Notes: generated by a model not told the origin, from the sequence alone. Shown: positions 8,719 through 17,401, numbered from the stretch's first letter. The stretch is 64,000 bases of DNA from DATHTS01 sp965219305 (GCA_965219305.1 OZ244725.1:1674001-1738000); one strand, 5' to 3'. Made by a program: numbers and translations.

Positions 8719-9417
8719 TCACTCCTTTATCAAATCTTCTCTAACCTTTCGCGTCTTCTCCAACGCTTTTTCTCTTCGCCACTTTTCGATGGCGGCGTGA
8801 TTGCCGCTCAAAAGCACTTCCGGCACTTCCATTCTGCGAAAATCACGCGGCTGCGTGTAATTTGGAAAATCAAAAATCCCGTCTGAAAACGAATCATTTT
8901 CGGCGGAAGTTTCGCTTCCCAAAGCGTTCGGCAAAAGCCTCGTAATCGCATCAACCAAAACAATCGCCGCCGGTTCGCCGCCCGATAAAACGTAATCGCC
9001 GATTGAAATTTCATCGGTTACGAGTTGTTCGTTGACGCGCTCGTCCACTCCTTCGTAACGACCGCAAATCACGACAATATGTTCGGCTTCGTCAGCAAAT
9101 TCTTTCGCAATAGATTGCTTTAATTGCCTGCCCTGCGGCGAAAGCAAAATCACGCGCGTCTTCGGCGGATAATTTTCCCGCTCGCTCGTGCCGATTAAAT
9201 TTTCAATCGCCCGAAATATCGGTTCGGGCGTTAAAACCATTCCGTCGCCGCCGCCGAACGGTCGGTCATCAACTTTGCGGTGTTTGTCGAGCGTAAATTC
9301 GCGTAAATCAATCGCATTTATCTCGACAATTTTCGCTTCTTTTGCGCGGCGGATTATTCCGAAATCAAAGACCTCGCGGAAAAATTCGGGAAAGATCGTT
9401 AAAATATCAATCTTCAT
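8719..9417 (-). CDS. trmD: tRNA (guanine-N1)-methyltransferase TrmD
   Basis: A 232-residue SPOUT methyltransferase making m1G37 in tRNAs, which prevents +1 frameshifting. Seen: N-terminal MKIDILTIFPEFF, the DDRPFGGGDGMV loop, the trefoil-knot AdoMet site (ICGRYEGVDERV and ISIGDYVLSGGEPAAIVLVDA) and the C-terminal helical domain with NYTQPRDFRRMEVPEVLLSGNH. Length and motif set are complete. It follows rimM by 9 bases, as in many bacteria. Confidence 0.97.
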   Translation of the reverse strand: MKIDILTIFPEFFREVFDFGIIRRAKEAKIVEINAIDLREFTLDKHRKVDDRPFGGGDGMVLTPEPIFRAIENLIGTSERENYPPKTRVILLSPQGRQLKQSIAKEFADEAEHIVVICGRYEGVDERVNEQLVTDEISIGDYVLSGGEPAAIVLVDAITRLLPNALGSETSAENDSFSDGIFDFPNYTQPRDFRRMEVPEVLLSGNHAAIEKWRREKALEKTRKVREDLIKE

Positions 9418-9426
9418 TTTTCCGTC

Positions 9427-9936
9427 CTAAAATTCTAGCAAACCTTCCGGCGCGTCAACGCGAATGAGTTTGTTTATAACGTCAACTTCGGTGCAGATCG
9501 TTTCGGCAAACGGAACCAAAAACTCTTTTTTTTCTCCGATTACAACCAAAATCTCCGTGCCGCCCGTTCGCATTAATTCTTTCACCGTGCCGATCTTTTC
9601 GCCCTCGACTGTTTCAACATGACAGCCTTCAAGTTCCCAATCAAAAAATTCGCCTTCTTCAAGTTCGACCGCTTCATCTTCGGGAACACAAATCTCCGCA
9701 TTTCGTAGATTTTCCGCCGCTTCCGGCGAATCAATTCCAACGAATTTCAAAAGAATACGTTTTTGATGGAAACGAAATTTTTCGATCTCCAATTCGGAAA
9801 CTTCCTTGTTTTCAAAAACGGCGAAAACACGCTCTAAATTTTCAAATCGTTCGGGAAAATCGGTTAAAATGTCCGCGACGGTTTCGCCTTGCAAACCGCG
9901 CGTTTTGACAATTCTGGCAATCGCTACGAAATCCAT
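9427..9936 (-). CDS. rimM: 16S rRNA processing protein RimM
   Basis: A 169-residue ribosome maturation factor that binds protein S19 and helps 30S head assembly. The N-terminal RimM domain starts FVAIARIVKTRGLQGE, and the C-terminal PRC-barrel domain includes the EFFDWELEGCHVETVEGEKIGTV and LVPFAETICTEVDV segments. It is highly acidic. It lies between khpA and trmD in the expected order. Confidence 0.95.
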   Translation of the reverse strand: MDFVAIARIVKTRGLQGETVADILTDFPERFENLERVFAVFENKEVSELEIEKFRFHQKRILLKFVGIDSPEAAENLRNAEICVPEDEAVELEEGEFFDWELEGCHVETVEGEKIGTVKELMRTGGTEILVVIGEKKEFLVPFAETICTEVDVINKLIRVDAPEGLLEF

Positions 9937-9950
9937 AAAATTATGGCTTC

Positions 9951-10184
9951 TTAGTCTTCGACGATGTTCAGGTTATACCGTTTGTCGTGTTTTTGACCCG
10001 CGACATACAGCAAACTGCGGATGGCTTTGATGGTTCGTCCCTGCCGTCCGATCAATCTTCCCATATCGTCCGGGGCAACGCGCACGTCAATATTTACCCA
10101 GCGATTATCGTCGTTCATCTGAATCTCGACTGCTTCTTCGTCGTCAACGATTCCTTTTACGATTTTCTCGACTACTTCTTTCAT
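9951..10184 (-). CDS. khpA: KH-domain RNA-binding protein KhpA
   Basis: A 77-residue protein consisting of one KH domain. The RNA-binding loop GRLIGRQGRTIKAIRSL (GxxG as IGRQG, about residues 43-59) is intact. KhpA binds RNA, often as a dimer or with KhpB/EloR, and affects cell shape and translation in Gram-positive bacteria. The slot between rpsP and rimM is the usual place for this gene. Confidence 0.93.
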   Translation of the reverse strand: MKEVVEKIVKGIVDDEEAVEIQMNDDNRWVNIDVRVAPDDMGRLIGRQGRTIKAIRSLLYVAGQKHDKRYNLNIVED

Positions 10185-10266
10185 CTCGTTTCTGTTTTGA
10201 TTCCACGTTTTAGCGTGTAACCGCGAAACTGTTCCAGCGATTCAAAATCAAAACTCTAAATGTTTA

Positions 10267-10827
10267 CTAAGCTTCTTCCGATTTTTCGGCTTCTTCTTCC
10301 GGCACGGCTTCTTCCGTCACGATTTCAGTTTCTTCCACACTCGTTTCCGTTTCAGCATTCGCATCGGCTTCCGCCTTTTCAGCCGCTTCTTTTTCGGCTT
10401 TCTCGGCATCTTCCTTAGCTTTCGCCGCATCAGCTTCTGCTTTTTCAGCCGCCGCTTTTTCGTCCGCTTCTTTTTGCGCTTCGGCAATAATCGCGGCATC
10501 GCGGTCAGCTTTCGCTTTCGCTTCCGCTTCTTGCTTGGCTTGTTTTTCTTCGGCACGTTTGGCTTCAACTTCAGCGCGTTCTTCCTCGCTCATCGCCGGA
10601 TTGTGCTTAATTAAACTCGCCACCGTTTCCGTCGGCTGTGCGCCGTGATTCATCCAATATTCGATGCGTTCGTGCTTTAATTTCACTTCCGCCGGTTCGG
10701 TCATCGGATTATATGTGCCGACGTTTTCCAAATATTTTCCGTCGCGCTTCGAGCGTTTTTCTTTTACAACAACGCGGTAAAAAGGTCTCTTCTTCGCGCC
10801 TAATCTCATTAAACTTATTGATAACAT
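10267..10827 (-). CDS. rpsP: 30S ribosomal protein S16 with long charged C-terminal extension
   Basis: The first 80 or so residues are ordinary S16 (MRLGAKKRPFYRVVVKEKRSKRDGKYLE, then the ERIEYWMNHGAQPTETVASL motif). Normal S16 ends here. In this protein about 100 further residues follow, made almost only of Ala, Glu, Lys and Asp, in a pattern expected to form a long single alpha-helix or coiled coil, ending in an acidic stretch. Total 186 residues, about twice the usual length. It lies between ffh and khpA. The tail has no frameshift or stop, so it is likely part of the protein. Confidence 0.94.
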   Translation of the reverse strand: MLSISLMRLGAKKRPFYRVVVKEKRSKRDGKYLENVGTYNPMTEPAEVKLKHERIEYWMNHGAQPTETVASLIKHNPAMSEEERAEVEAKRAEEKQAKQEAEAKAKADRDAAIIAEAQKEADEKAAAEKAEADAAKAKEDAEKAEKEAAEKAEADANAETETSVEETEIVTEEAVPEEEAEKSEEA

Positions 10828-10834
10828 ATATTTC

Positions 10835-10906
10835 TAGTGCTAAGTGCTAAGTGCTAAGTGCTAAGTGCAAGAAAAAAAACTTACCGCTCACCACTTACCG
10901 TTTGTC
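10835..10906. repeat. Heptamer array (GCTAAGT)n between ffh and rpsP
   Basis: Four to five copies of GCTAAGT (about 10836-10868) are followed by looser ACTTACC/CCACTTAC units of opposite sense up to 10906. It fills the whole ffh-rpsP gap. Confidence 0.8.
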
Positions 10907-10907
10907 A

Positions 10908-12407
10908 CTATTTCCGTCTCTTTTTGTGTCTTTTTTTCTTTTTAAGACTTTTTCTTAAACTGCTTTTCTTTTCGTCGTAATCGTTGTCGAATTCTTCATT
11001 TCCGCCGCCGCCGAACATTCCGCCTAAACCGCCGCCGAGCAGACCGCCCAAACCACCGCCCATTCCGCCCATCGCTTTACCCGCGAGTTTGGAAAAAAGA
11101 CCGCCGCTGTTCATCTTCTGCATCATCTTTTTCATCTGCTCATACTGACGCAAAAGACCGTTGACTTCGGCGATTGTCGAACCGGAACCGTTGGCGATTC
11201 TCGTTTTGCGGCTCGCGTCAATCACTTTATGATTGCGGCGTTCCATCTTCGTCATCGAATCAATGATCGCTTCGGTGCGCTTCATCTGCGCTTCGACTTC
11301 TTCGGATTGTTCGTCCGACAACTGCATACCGCCCGTCATCTGTTCGGGAAGCATTTTCATTAATTTCGACATCGAGCCGAATTTTTTGAATTGTCCTAAT
11401 TGACTGCGAAAATCTTCGAGCGTAAACTGATTGCTCGTCATTTTTTCGAGCTGTTTCTGCGCTTCGTCTTCGTCAATCTTACCCTGAACTTCTTCAATAA
11501 GCGACAACACATCGCCCATTCCCAAAATTCTCTGCGCGATACGGTCAGGATAAAAAGGCTCAATCGCGTCGTATTTTTCGCCGACACCGACGAATTTTAC
11601 GGGCTGACCGATAACTTCCTTAATCGAAAGTGCCGCGCCGCCGCGCGCGTCGCCGTCCATTTTCGTCAAGACAACGCCAGTGATTCCGACTCGTTTATGA
11701 AATTCTTCCGCCGAACGAACCGCGTCCTGTCCGGTCATCGCGTCGGCGACGAACAAAACTTCGACGGGTTTTGTTTCCGCTTTGATCTGTTCGAGTTCGA
11801 CCATCAACTCATCGTCAATGTGAAGACGTCCCGCCGTATCAATTAAAAGCGTATCAAATCCCGTTTCCTGCGCGTGCTTCATCGCACCGCGCACGAGCGT
11901 CATCGGGTCGTTCGTTTCTCTGTCTTGAAAAACCTGAACGCCGACCGCGCCGCCGACGACTCTTAACTGTTCGCGCGCCGCCGGACGATAAACGTCAACC
12001 GAAACAAGAAGCGGTTTGCGTTCCTGATTGTCCCGAAGCCATTTGGAAATTTTCCCCGTCGAAGTCGTTTTTCCCGAACCTTGCAAACCGACGATCATCA
12101 CGACGTTCGGAATTTGCTTCGTAAAAACAAGGCGTGAAGAAGTTCCGCCAAATAAACTTACGAGTTCGTCATAAACTATCTTTACAACTTGTTCGTGCGG
12201 TTTCAGATCTTGCCAAACTTCCTGTCCTTCTGCTTTCAAGCGAACATTTTCGACAAAATCTTTGGCGACTTTATAATTAACGTCCGCTTCGAGCAAAGCC
12301 ATCCGAATCTCACGCAGAGCCGCATCTACGTGTTCGGGCGTAAGTTTCCCTTCGCCGCGCAGATTTTTCAGCGTTGATTTTAATTTATCGGATAATGACT
12401 CGAACAT
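10908..12407 (-). CDS. ffh: Signal recognition particle GTPase Ffh
   Basis: A 499-residue protein that binds signal peptides and 4.5S RNA and delivers ribosomes to FtsY. Seen: N-domain, G-domain with G1 GLQGSGKTT, the DVYRPAAREQL insertion-box region, G3 DTAGRLHID, G4 TKMDGDARGGAALS, and the Met-rich M-domain (about 325-430) with the RNA-binding SGS loop region IANGSGSTIAEVN. The C-terminus has a Gly-rich stretch followed by a strongly basic KKKKRHKKRRK end. It heads the translation operon behind a good promoter at 12444-12471. Confidence 0.97.
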   Translation of the reverse strand: MFESLSDKLKSTLKNLRGEGKLTPEHVDAALREIRMALLEADVNYKVAKDFVENVRLKAEGQEVWQDLKPHEQVVKIVYDELVSLFGGTSSRLVFTKQIPNVVMIVGLQGSGKTTSTGKISKWLRDNQERKPLLVSVDVYRPAAREQLRVVGGAVGVQVFQDRETNDPMTLVRGAMKHAQETGFDTLLIDTAGRLHIDDELMVELEQIKAETKPVEVLFVADAMTGQDAVRSAEEFHKRVGITGVVLTKMDGDARGGAALSIKEVIGQPVKFVGVGEKYDAIEPFYPDRIAQRILGMGDVLSLIEEVQGKIDEDEAQKQLEKMTSNQFTLEDFRSQLGQFKKFGSMSKLMKMLPEQMTGGMQLSDEQSEEVEAQMKRTEAIIDSMTKMERRNHKVIDASRKTRIANGSGSTIAEVNGLLRQYEQMKKMMQKMNSGGLFSKLAGKAMGGMGGGLGGLLGGGLGGMFGGGGNEEFDNDYDEKKSSLRKSLKKKKRHKKRRK

Positions 12408-12443
12408 ATAAATACACTTCAGGCGTAAAAGCCGAAATTTAAG

Positions 12444-12471
12444 ATTCTATCAGATATAACCGAAGTGTCAA
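12444..12471 (-). promoter_or_regulatory. ffh: Promoter of the ffh operon
   Basis: Minus strand: TTGACA (12466-12471), 16-base spacer, extended -10 TGATAGAAT with TAGAAT at 12444-12449. The predicted start is about 30 bases before the ffh ATG. Confidence 0.75.
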
Positions 12472-12549
12472 GAAATAGAGACTACTTTTAGTATTTTCTT
12501 GCAAATTTATGCAATAGTTAAAAAAAATTACTCAAACTAAAAAAAAATG

Positions 12550-12578
12550 ATGACAAACCGTTAAATTTTTGTTACACT
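12550..12578 (+). promoter_or_regulatory. Plus-strand promoter with extended -10
   Basis: ATGACA (12550-12555), 17-base spacer, TACACT (12573-12578) preceded by TGT. It points at the small gene but would give an approximately 170-base leader. Confidence 0.5.
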
Positions 12579-12584
12579 CTCATT

Positions 12585-12700
12585 ATTCCGCTTGGGAGAC
12601 GGTCTTGACAAGTTAATTTATTAACAACTTTAGGACGTTAAGTATCAACTAATTATTATTGGAAAAGTTATATATTTTAAACGCTTTTCCAAATTTTTTG
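12585..12700 (+). ncRNA. Possible small RNA or attenuated leader ending in a stem-loop
   Basis: From the promoter at 12550-12578 transcription would reach a perfect 9-bp stem TTGGAAAAG (12659-12667) / CTTTTCCAA (12684-12692) followed at once by ATTTTTTG, a terminator shape. It would release an RNA of about 115 bases or act as an attenuator for the downstream gene. No known RNA family is recognised; the stem is AT-rich and could be weak. Confidence 0.35.
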
Positions 12701-12754
12701 ATAAGGTTTGCGACAAGTTTCACAAACAGAAACTACTCAGGGAGGGATAAATAA

Positions 12755-13024
12755 ATGAGGGAGGAAGAATATATGGCAGCAACAGCAAAGCCGATGACTT
12801 TGCAGGACAGAATCGTCCAAATTGATCACATTCAAGCGCGACGCTTCGGAAAATTGAAAGGTGAAACGCTTGAGATAGCGACGGAAGGAATCATCCGTCA
12901 TCTTCGAGCGTGCGCTCGTATGGATGTCAATCCGGATGCTTCCGCAGTCCGCGAAATCATTGACGATTCGTTAAACGGTAGAAGAGTGTTTGCAGAAACT
13001 TCAAACGACCTTCTCGCCGCATAA
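12755..13024 (+). CDS. Small protein of unknown function
   Basis: I do not recognise this 89-residue soluble protein. It is predicted to be mostly helical, with basic and acidic residues mixed (RIVQIDHIQARRFGKLKGETLEIATEGIIRHLRACARM). Two starts are each preceded by a strong ribosome binding site: ATG 12755 after AGGGAGGGA, and ATG 12773 (MAATAKPM) after GGAGG eight bases upstream. The second would give 83 residues. It is monocistronic, with its own promoter region and a strong terminator, which suggests a well-expressed independent gene. Confidence 0.65.
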   Translation: MREEEYMAATAKPMTLQDRIVQIDHIQARRFGKLKGETLEIATEGIIRHLRACARMDVNPDASAVREIIDDSLNGRRVFAETSNDLLAA

Positions 13025-13055
13025 ATATATACCTTAACAAGCAGTAATTATAAAT

Positions 13056-13085
13056 AGACCGCCTTTTATTTGGCGGTCTTTTTCA
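13056..13085 (+). terminator. Rho-independent terminator
   Basis: AGACCGCC / GGCGGTCT stem of 8 bp with an 8-base loop followed by TTTTTC. It ends the small plus-strand gene and may also stop read-through from copA on the other strand. Confidence 0.88.
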
Positions 13086-13087
13086 TT

Positions 13088-15751
13088 TTATAATTTAAGA
13101 TTTCTCAAACGCAGAGCATTTAAAATAACCGAAACCGAACTAAAAGTCATCGCTGCAGACGCGATCATCGGCGACAAAAGTAGTCCTAGAAACGGAAATA
13201 AAACTCCGGCGGCGATAGGAACGCCGATCAGATTATAAATAAATGCGAAAAACAAATTTTGCCTGATATTGCTCATCGTCGCTTGGCTCAAATGTTTCGC
13301 TTTCAAAATCCCGCGCAGATCGCCTTTTAATAATGTAATATCGGCGGATTCAAGCGCGACATCAGTTCCCGTTCCCATCGCAATCCCGACATTTGCCTGC
13401 GCCAGTGCGGGCGCATCGTTCACGCCGTCGCCAGCCATTGCCACGATCTTTCCTTTCGCCTGTAATTCCTTAACCTTTTCCGCTTTTTGTTCCGGTAAAA
13501 CGTCGGCGAAAACTTTGTCAATTCCCAACTTTTTCGCCACGGCTTCGGCGGTTTTCGCATTGTCGCCCGTCATCATTATGACTTCGATATTTTGCCGATG
13601 AAGTTCGTCAATCGCGTCTTTTGCCGTCTCTTTGATCGTGTCGGCAACTCCGATAATTCCCGCAGTTTTTCCTTCAACCGCCGCAAACATCACGGTTTGA
13701 CCTTCGCCGCGAAGTTTTTCGGCTTCTACATCTTTTGAAAAATCAACGCCGTTGTCGTCCATCAATTTTAAATTTCCGAACAAAATCTTTTTCCCGTCAA
13801 CCGTCCCGATAATTCCTTTTCCTGTTATGGATTCAAAATTCTCAACTTTCGCCAATTCGATTTTCTTTTCTTCCGCGCCTTTCACAATCGCCTCAGCCAA
13901 CGGATGCTCACTGGATTTTTCCAAAGATGCAACGAGTTTCAAAAGTTCATCATTCGTAATTTGTAATTCGTAATTCGTAATTACTGCTTGCAGTTTTGGT
14001 TTTCCTTCGGTCAAAGTTCCCGTTTTATCAACAACGATAGCGTCAACTTTTTCCAAAATCTCCAACGCTTCGGCTTTTTTTATCAAAACGCCGTTTTTCG
14101 CGCCGTGTCCCGTGCCGACCATAATTGACATCGGAGTCGCCAGACCGAGAGCGCACGGACAAGCAATAATCAACACCGAAACTGCTGCGACAATCGCGTA
14201 AGTAAATGAACCGAAAATCATCCAGACAACGAACGCAATAACCGCGCAGACGATAACGGCGGGAACAAAATAACCCGAAACGACATCCGCGAGACGCTGA
14301 ATCGGCGCGCGCGAACGCTGCGCTTCGCCGACCATTCGGACGATGTTCGCCAGAAGCGTGTCGCTGCCGACATTTTCGGCTTTCATCGTAAAACTGCGCT
14401 TGCCGTTGATCGTGCCGCCGATAATTTTGTCGCCCGAAACTTTTTCGACGGGAATTGATTCGCCCGTCACCATTGATTCATCAACTGAAGTTTCGCCGTC
14501 CAAAATTTCGCCGTCAACCGGAATTTTCTCGTTCGCACGAACGCGCAAAGTCGCGCCTTTCTGCACGTCTTTGAGCGCGATTTCTTCTTCCGTTCCGTCG
14601 CCAAAAATGACCGTTGCCGTTTCCGGCGCGAGTCCGAGAAGTTCCTTGATCGCCGAAGAAGTCTGCGAACGCGCACGCAATTCCAGAACTTGTCCGAGCA
14701 AAACGAGCGTCGTGATAACCGCCGCCGATTCGAAATAGACGTGAATCAAATTCGTGTGCGCGTCGCTCATCGAAGCGGGAAAAATCTGCGGCAAAAACAA
14801 GCCAACCAAACTAAACAAATAAGCCGCGCCCGTGCCGAGCGCGACGAGCGTAAACATATTCGGACTCGCATTTTTGACCGACGCAATCGCCCGCTCGAAA
14901 AACGGCAAACCGCCCCAAACTACAACCGGCGTTGCGAGCAGAAACTGAATCCAGACGGAAGCTTGCGGCGAAATTATCTGATTAAATCCCGGAATCATTT
15001 CCGCCATCGCCAGCGCGAAAACGGGAATCGTCAGCGCGGCAGAAATCCAGAAACGCCGCTTCATATTCAAATATTCAGGATCGGGTTTGTCGTCCAAAGT
15101 AATAACTTTCGGCTCCAAAGCCATTCCGCAAATCGGACACGAACCGGGACCGATCTGCACAATTTGCGGGTCCATCGGGCAAGTGTATTCCACGCCTTCG
15201 CTCCCGGCTTTTAGTTTTTCTTCTGCTTGTTCTTCGAGAAAATTTTTCGGATTTTGTCTGAATTTGTTCAAACAATTCGTCGCGCAGAAATAATAAGTTT
15301 TCCCTTCAAAATCATAATTTCCCGCCGCAGTTTCCGGCGCGACCGACATTCCGCAAACCGGATCAATAAGCTCACCTTCCGGCGCGGCTTTCATCTCGCC
15401 GTGCGAAACCGTTTTTTCGACGTTTTCGAGATTTGAAACATATTTGTTTTTACAGCCGACCGCGCAAAAATAAATCGTTTCGCCATTTTCCGCTTCGTAT
15501 TTTGCGGCGGCAGTTTCCGGTTTAACGGTCATTCCGCAAATCGGATCAATAAATTCTTTTGTGTCGTTTTCCGCTTCTTTTCTAACGATTTGCGTAAAAT
15601 TCGTCTGCGGTTTTGCGCCGACTTTTTCCTTGAATTGTTTCAGACAATTCAGACAGCAGAAATAAAAAGTTTCGCCCTCACATTCAAATTTCGCGGCAGC
15701 GGTTTCTGGATTAACTTTCATTCCGCAGATCGGATCAATAAATTCATTCAT
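13088..15751 (-). CDS. copA: Copper-translocating P1B-type ATPase with three YHS domains
   Basis: An 887-residue Cu(I)/Ag(I) export pump. The N-terminus has three YHS-type domains in tandem (about 4-42, 66-105, 128-165), each DP(I/V)CGM ... YFC..(N/G)C, then a heavy-metal-binding zinc-ribbon-like domain YTCPMDP...CPICGMALEP (about 190-213). The ATPase core follows: transmembrane CPCALGLATP, DKTGTLTEGKP with the phosphorylated Asp, HPLAEAI of the nucleotide domain, and GDGVNDAPALA. No classical GMxCxxC HMA domain is present. The nucleotide domain contains the segment ITNYELQITNDELL, encoded by a heptamer repeat. It is last in the copper cluster, 36 bases after cusB. Confidence 0.92.
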   Translation of the reverse strand: MNEFIDPICGMKVNPETAAAKFECEGETFYFCCLNCLKQFKEKVGAKPQTNFTQIVRKEAENDTKEFIDPICGMTVKPETAAAKYEAENGETIYFCAVGCKNKYVSNLENVEKTVSHGEMKAAPEGELIDPVCGMSVAPETAAGNYDFEGKTYYFCATNCLNKFRQNPKNFLEEQAEEKLKAGSEGVEYTCPMDPQIVQIGPGSCPICGMALEPKVITLDDKPDPEYLNMKRRFWISAALTIPVFALAMAEMIPGFNQIISPQASVWIQFLLATPVVVWGGLPFFERAIASVKNASPNMFTLVALGTGAAYLFSLVGLFLPQIFPASMSDAHTNLIHVYFESAAVITTLVLLGQVLELRARSQTSSAIKELLGLAPETATVIFGDGTEEEIALKDVQKGATLRVRANEKIPVDGEILDGETSVDESMVTGESIPVEKVSGDKIIGGTINGKRSFTMKAENVGSDTLLANIVRMVGEAQRSRAPIQRLADVVSGYFVPAVIVCAVIAFVVWMIFGSFTYAIVAAVSVLIIACPCALGLATPMSIMVGTGHGAKNGVLIKKAEALEILEKVDAIVVDKTGTLTEGKPKLQAVITNYELQITNDELLKLVASLEKSSEHPLAEAIVKGAEEKKIELAKVENFESITGKGIIGTVDGKKILFGNLKLMDDNGVDFSKDVEAEKLRGEGQTVMFAAVEGKTAGIIGVADTIKETAKDAIDELHRQNIEVIMMTGDNAKTAEAVAKKLGIDKVFADVLPEQKAEKVKELQAKGKIVAMAGDGVNDAPALAQANVGIAMGTGTDVALESADITLLKGDLRGILKAKHLSQATMSNIRQNLFFAFIYNLIGVPIAAGVLFPFLGLLLSPMIASAAMTFSSVSVILNALRLRNLKL
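13953..13984. repeat. Heptamer array inside the copA coding region
   Basis: Four and a half copies of TTCGTAA (one TTTGTAA variant) in phase. Read on the minus strand, three heptamers equal seven codons and give the seven-residue period ITNYELQ-ITNDELL without breaking the frame. Confidence 0.85.
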
Positions 15752-15787
15752 TTCGGTTTCCCCTTGTTCAATTTTACAAAATACTTT

Positions 15788-17377
15788 CTAAAATTCCGCA
15801 TTCTGTTTTACCCATTCCGCGCGAAGCAGAAAACTGCCGTTCGTTACGACTTTATCGCCGACGTTTATTCCGCCTAAAACTGTGAAACTTTTGTCTTTTT
15901 CCGCTCCCAAACTGACTTGGCGAACGGTAAAAACATTCGGCTGATCTGTAACGAGAAAGACGACGGATTTGTTATTTATCGCCTGAACCGCGTCGGACGG
16001 CACGACGGGCGCGGTTCGTTCCGCCGTTCCTAACGCGCCGAATGCGACGTTGACGTATTGCCCGATTTTGAGCATTCCATTCGGGTTTTCCAACACAATT
16101 CGGACTTGCGCCGTGCGCGTTGATTCATTCAGATTCGGATCAATATATGTAACTTGCCCGCGAAAAACCTGTCCCGGAAAAGCATTTGACGAAACGGTCG
16201 CGCCCGTTCCCGTTCGAATCTGCGCCAGATCTTTTTCATAAACTTCGGCGATCACCCAAATCGTGCCGAGATTCGTGATTTTGAAAAGTTCCTTATTCGC
16301 TTCGATGATTTCGCCGTTGTTGACCGATCTTTCCGTGATAGTTCCCGAAACCGGCGACGTGATCGCCAGATCGGAACTGATTTTACGCGATGTTTTTATC
16401 TGATTGATGCGGTTCGGCGAAAGACCGAGAACGAGCAGTTTTTGACGTTCGGCTTCGGCTTTTGCCTGTATCGAACGAACTTGCGCCTGCGTTCGATCAA
16501 TCTCGTTTTTGCGTTCGGGATTTATTTTCAAAAGCTGTTTTGCCCTTTCAAAACGCTTTTTCGCTTCGTCGAATTTTGCCTGCGCGGTTTCGTGTTCAGC
16601 TCGTACCATTTCAAACGATTGCCGACTTTCCGCGCCGATTTTTACGAGTTTTGCCGAGCGTTGATAATGGCTGAAATGCGCCATATGTTCGGCTTCGGCG
16701 ATCTTCAGTTCCGCTTCGGCGCGGTCGAGTTCCGTTCGGGCTTCCTGTGAAACATCGGTCAATTCGAGCGCGCGTTTGTAACGCTTTTCCGCTTCGTCGA
16801 GTTCGGCGTTCATTGATAAATAATCCGATTGAGTCGTCGCTAATTCGTCGCTGTAAACCGTCGCAATCGTTTTGCCTTGCCGCACGAATTCGCCAAGCTG
16901 CGCCGAGACATTACGAACCACGCCGCCGACCAGAGAAATCGCAGGCGTTTCTGCGTAATCATTGGCACGAACAACGCCCGTCGAAGTTGCGCTAACCGCT
17001 TCACCTGAAAGAGTTTCGCCGACTATCGCCGTTTCGATCTTGATATTTTCTATCTGTTCCGGCGGAATCGTCAAAGTCTTTTCCGTCAAAACATTCGCGT
17101 CCGTTTCGCCAGGTTCGTTCGTCCCGAAATTCACAGTCCGAGGCGCGGGAACGACGTGACCTTCTTCGGAATTTGACGAACGCCAGATCAATAAACCAAT
17201 CACGCCCAAAAGAATCACGCCGAGAACCGAAGCCGCGATGATAAAAGGCTTTTGTTTGTGAATTAGTTTTATCGTTTCATGTTCGCTTTCTTCGATTTCC
17301 TCAATTTCCGTTTCCGAAATTGGCAAATTTTCAGCGTCCGTTTGATCTTTAATTATTTCTTTTTCTTGATCGTTCAT
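15788..17377 (-). CDS. RND efflux periplasmic adaptor, CusB-like
   Basis: A 529-residue membrane fusion protein. A short acidic cytoplasmic N-terminus precedes one transmembrane helix (about 43-66, FIIAASVLGVILLGVIGLLIW), then the half-lipoyl domain (GGVVRNVSAQLGEFVRQGKTIATVYS), a long helical hairpin (about 175-310), the second lipoyl half (DLAITSPVSGTITERSVNNGEII) and beta-barrel and membrane-proximal domains. It joins the inner-membrane RND pump to TolC. The order CusA, TolC, CusB, CopA suggests copper/silver. No Met-rich CusB N-terminus is evident, so the exact metal is inferred from neighbours. Confidence 0.85.
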   Translation of the reverse strand: MNDQEKEIIKDQTDAENLPISETEIEEIEESEHETIKLIHKQKPFIIAASVLGVILLGVIGLLIWRSSNSEEGHVVPAPRTVNFGTNEPGETDANVLTEKTLTIPPEQIENIKIETAIVGETLSGEAVSATSTGVVRANDYAETPAISLVGGVVRNVSAQLGEFVRQGKTIATVYSDELATTQSDYLSMNAELDEAEKRYKRALELTDVSQEARTELDRAEAELKIAEAEHMAHFSHYQRSAKLVKIGAESRQSFEMVRAEHETAQAKFDEAKKRFERAKQLLKINPERKNEIDRTQAQVRSIQAKAEAERQKLLVLGLSPNRINQIKTSRKISSDLAITSPVSGTITERSVNNGEIIEANKELFKITNLGTIWVIAEVYEKDLAQIRTGTGATVSSNAFPGQVFRGQVTYIDPNLNESTRTAQVRIVLENPNGMLKIGQYVNVAFGALGTAERTAPVVPSDAVQAINNKSVVFLVTDQPNVFTVRQVSLGAEKDKSFTVLGGINVGDKVVTNGSFLLRAEWVKQNAEF

Positions 17378-17401
17378 TTTTTATGAATTATTTTTATTTC
17401 C

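Larger units (their letters stand above)
12408..12754. other. Divergent promoter region between ffh and the small plus-strand gene
   Basis: 347 AT-rich bases. They contain an ffh promoter on the minus strand, a plus-strand promoter, and a stem-loop with U-run, each listed separately. The last 20 bases hold a strong ribosome binding site. Confidence 0.6.

Noticed and set aside
10317..10568. Frame with long Lys/Arg runs inside rpsP
   Set aside because: It is a shifted reading of the charged S16 extension.
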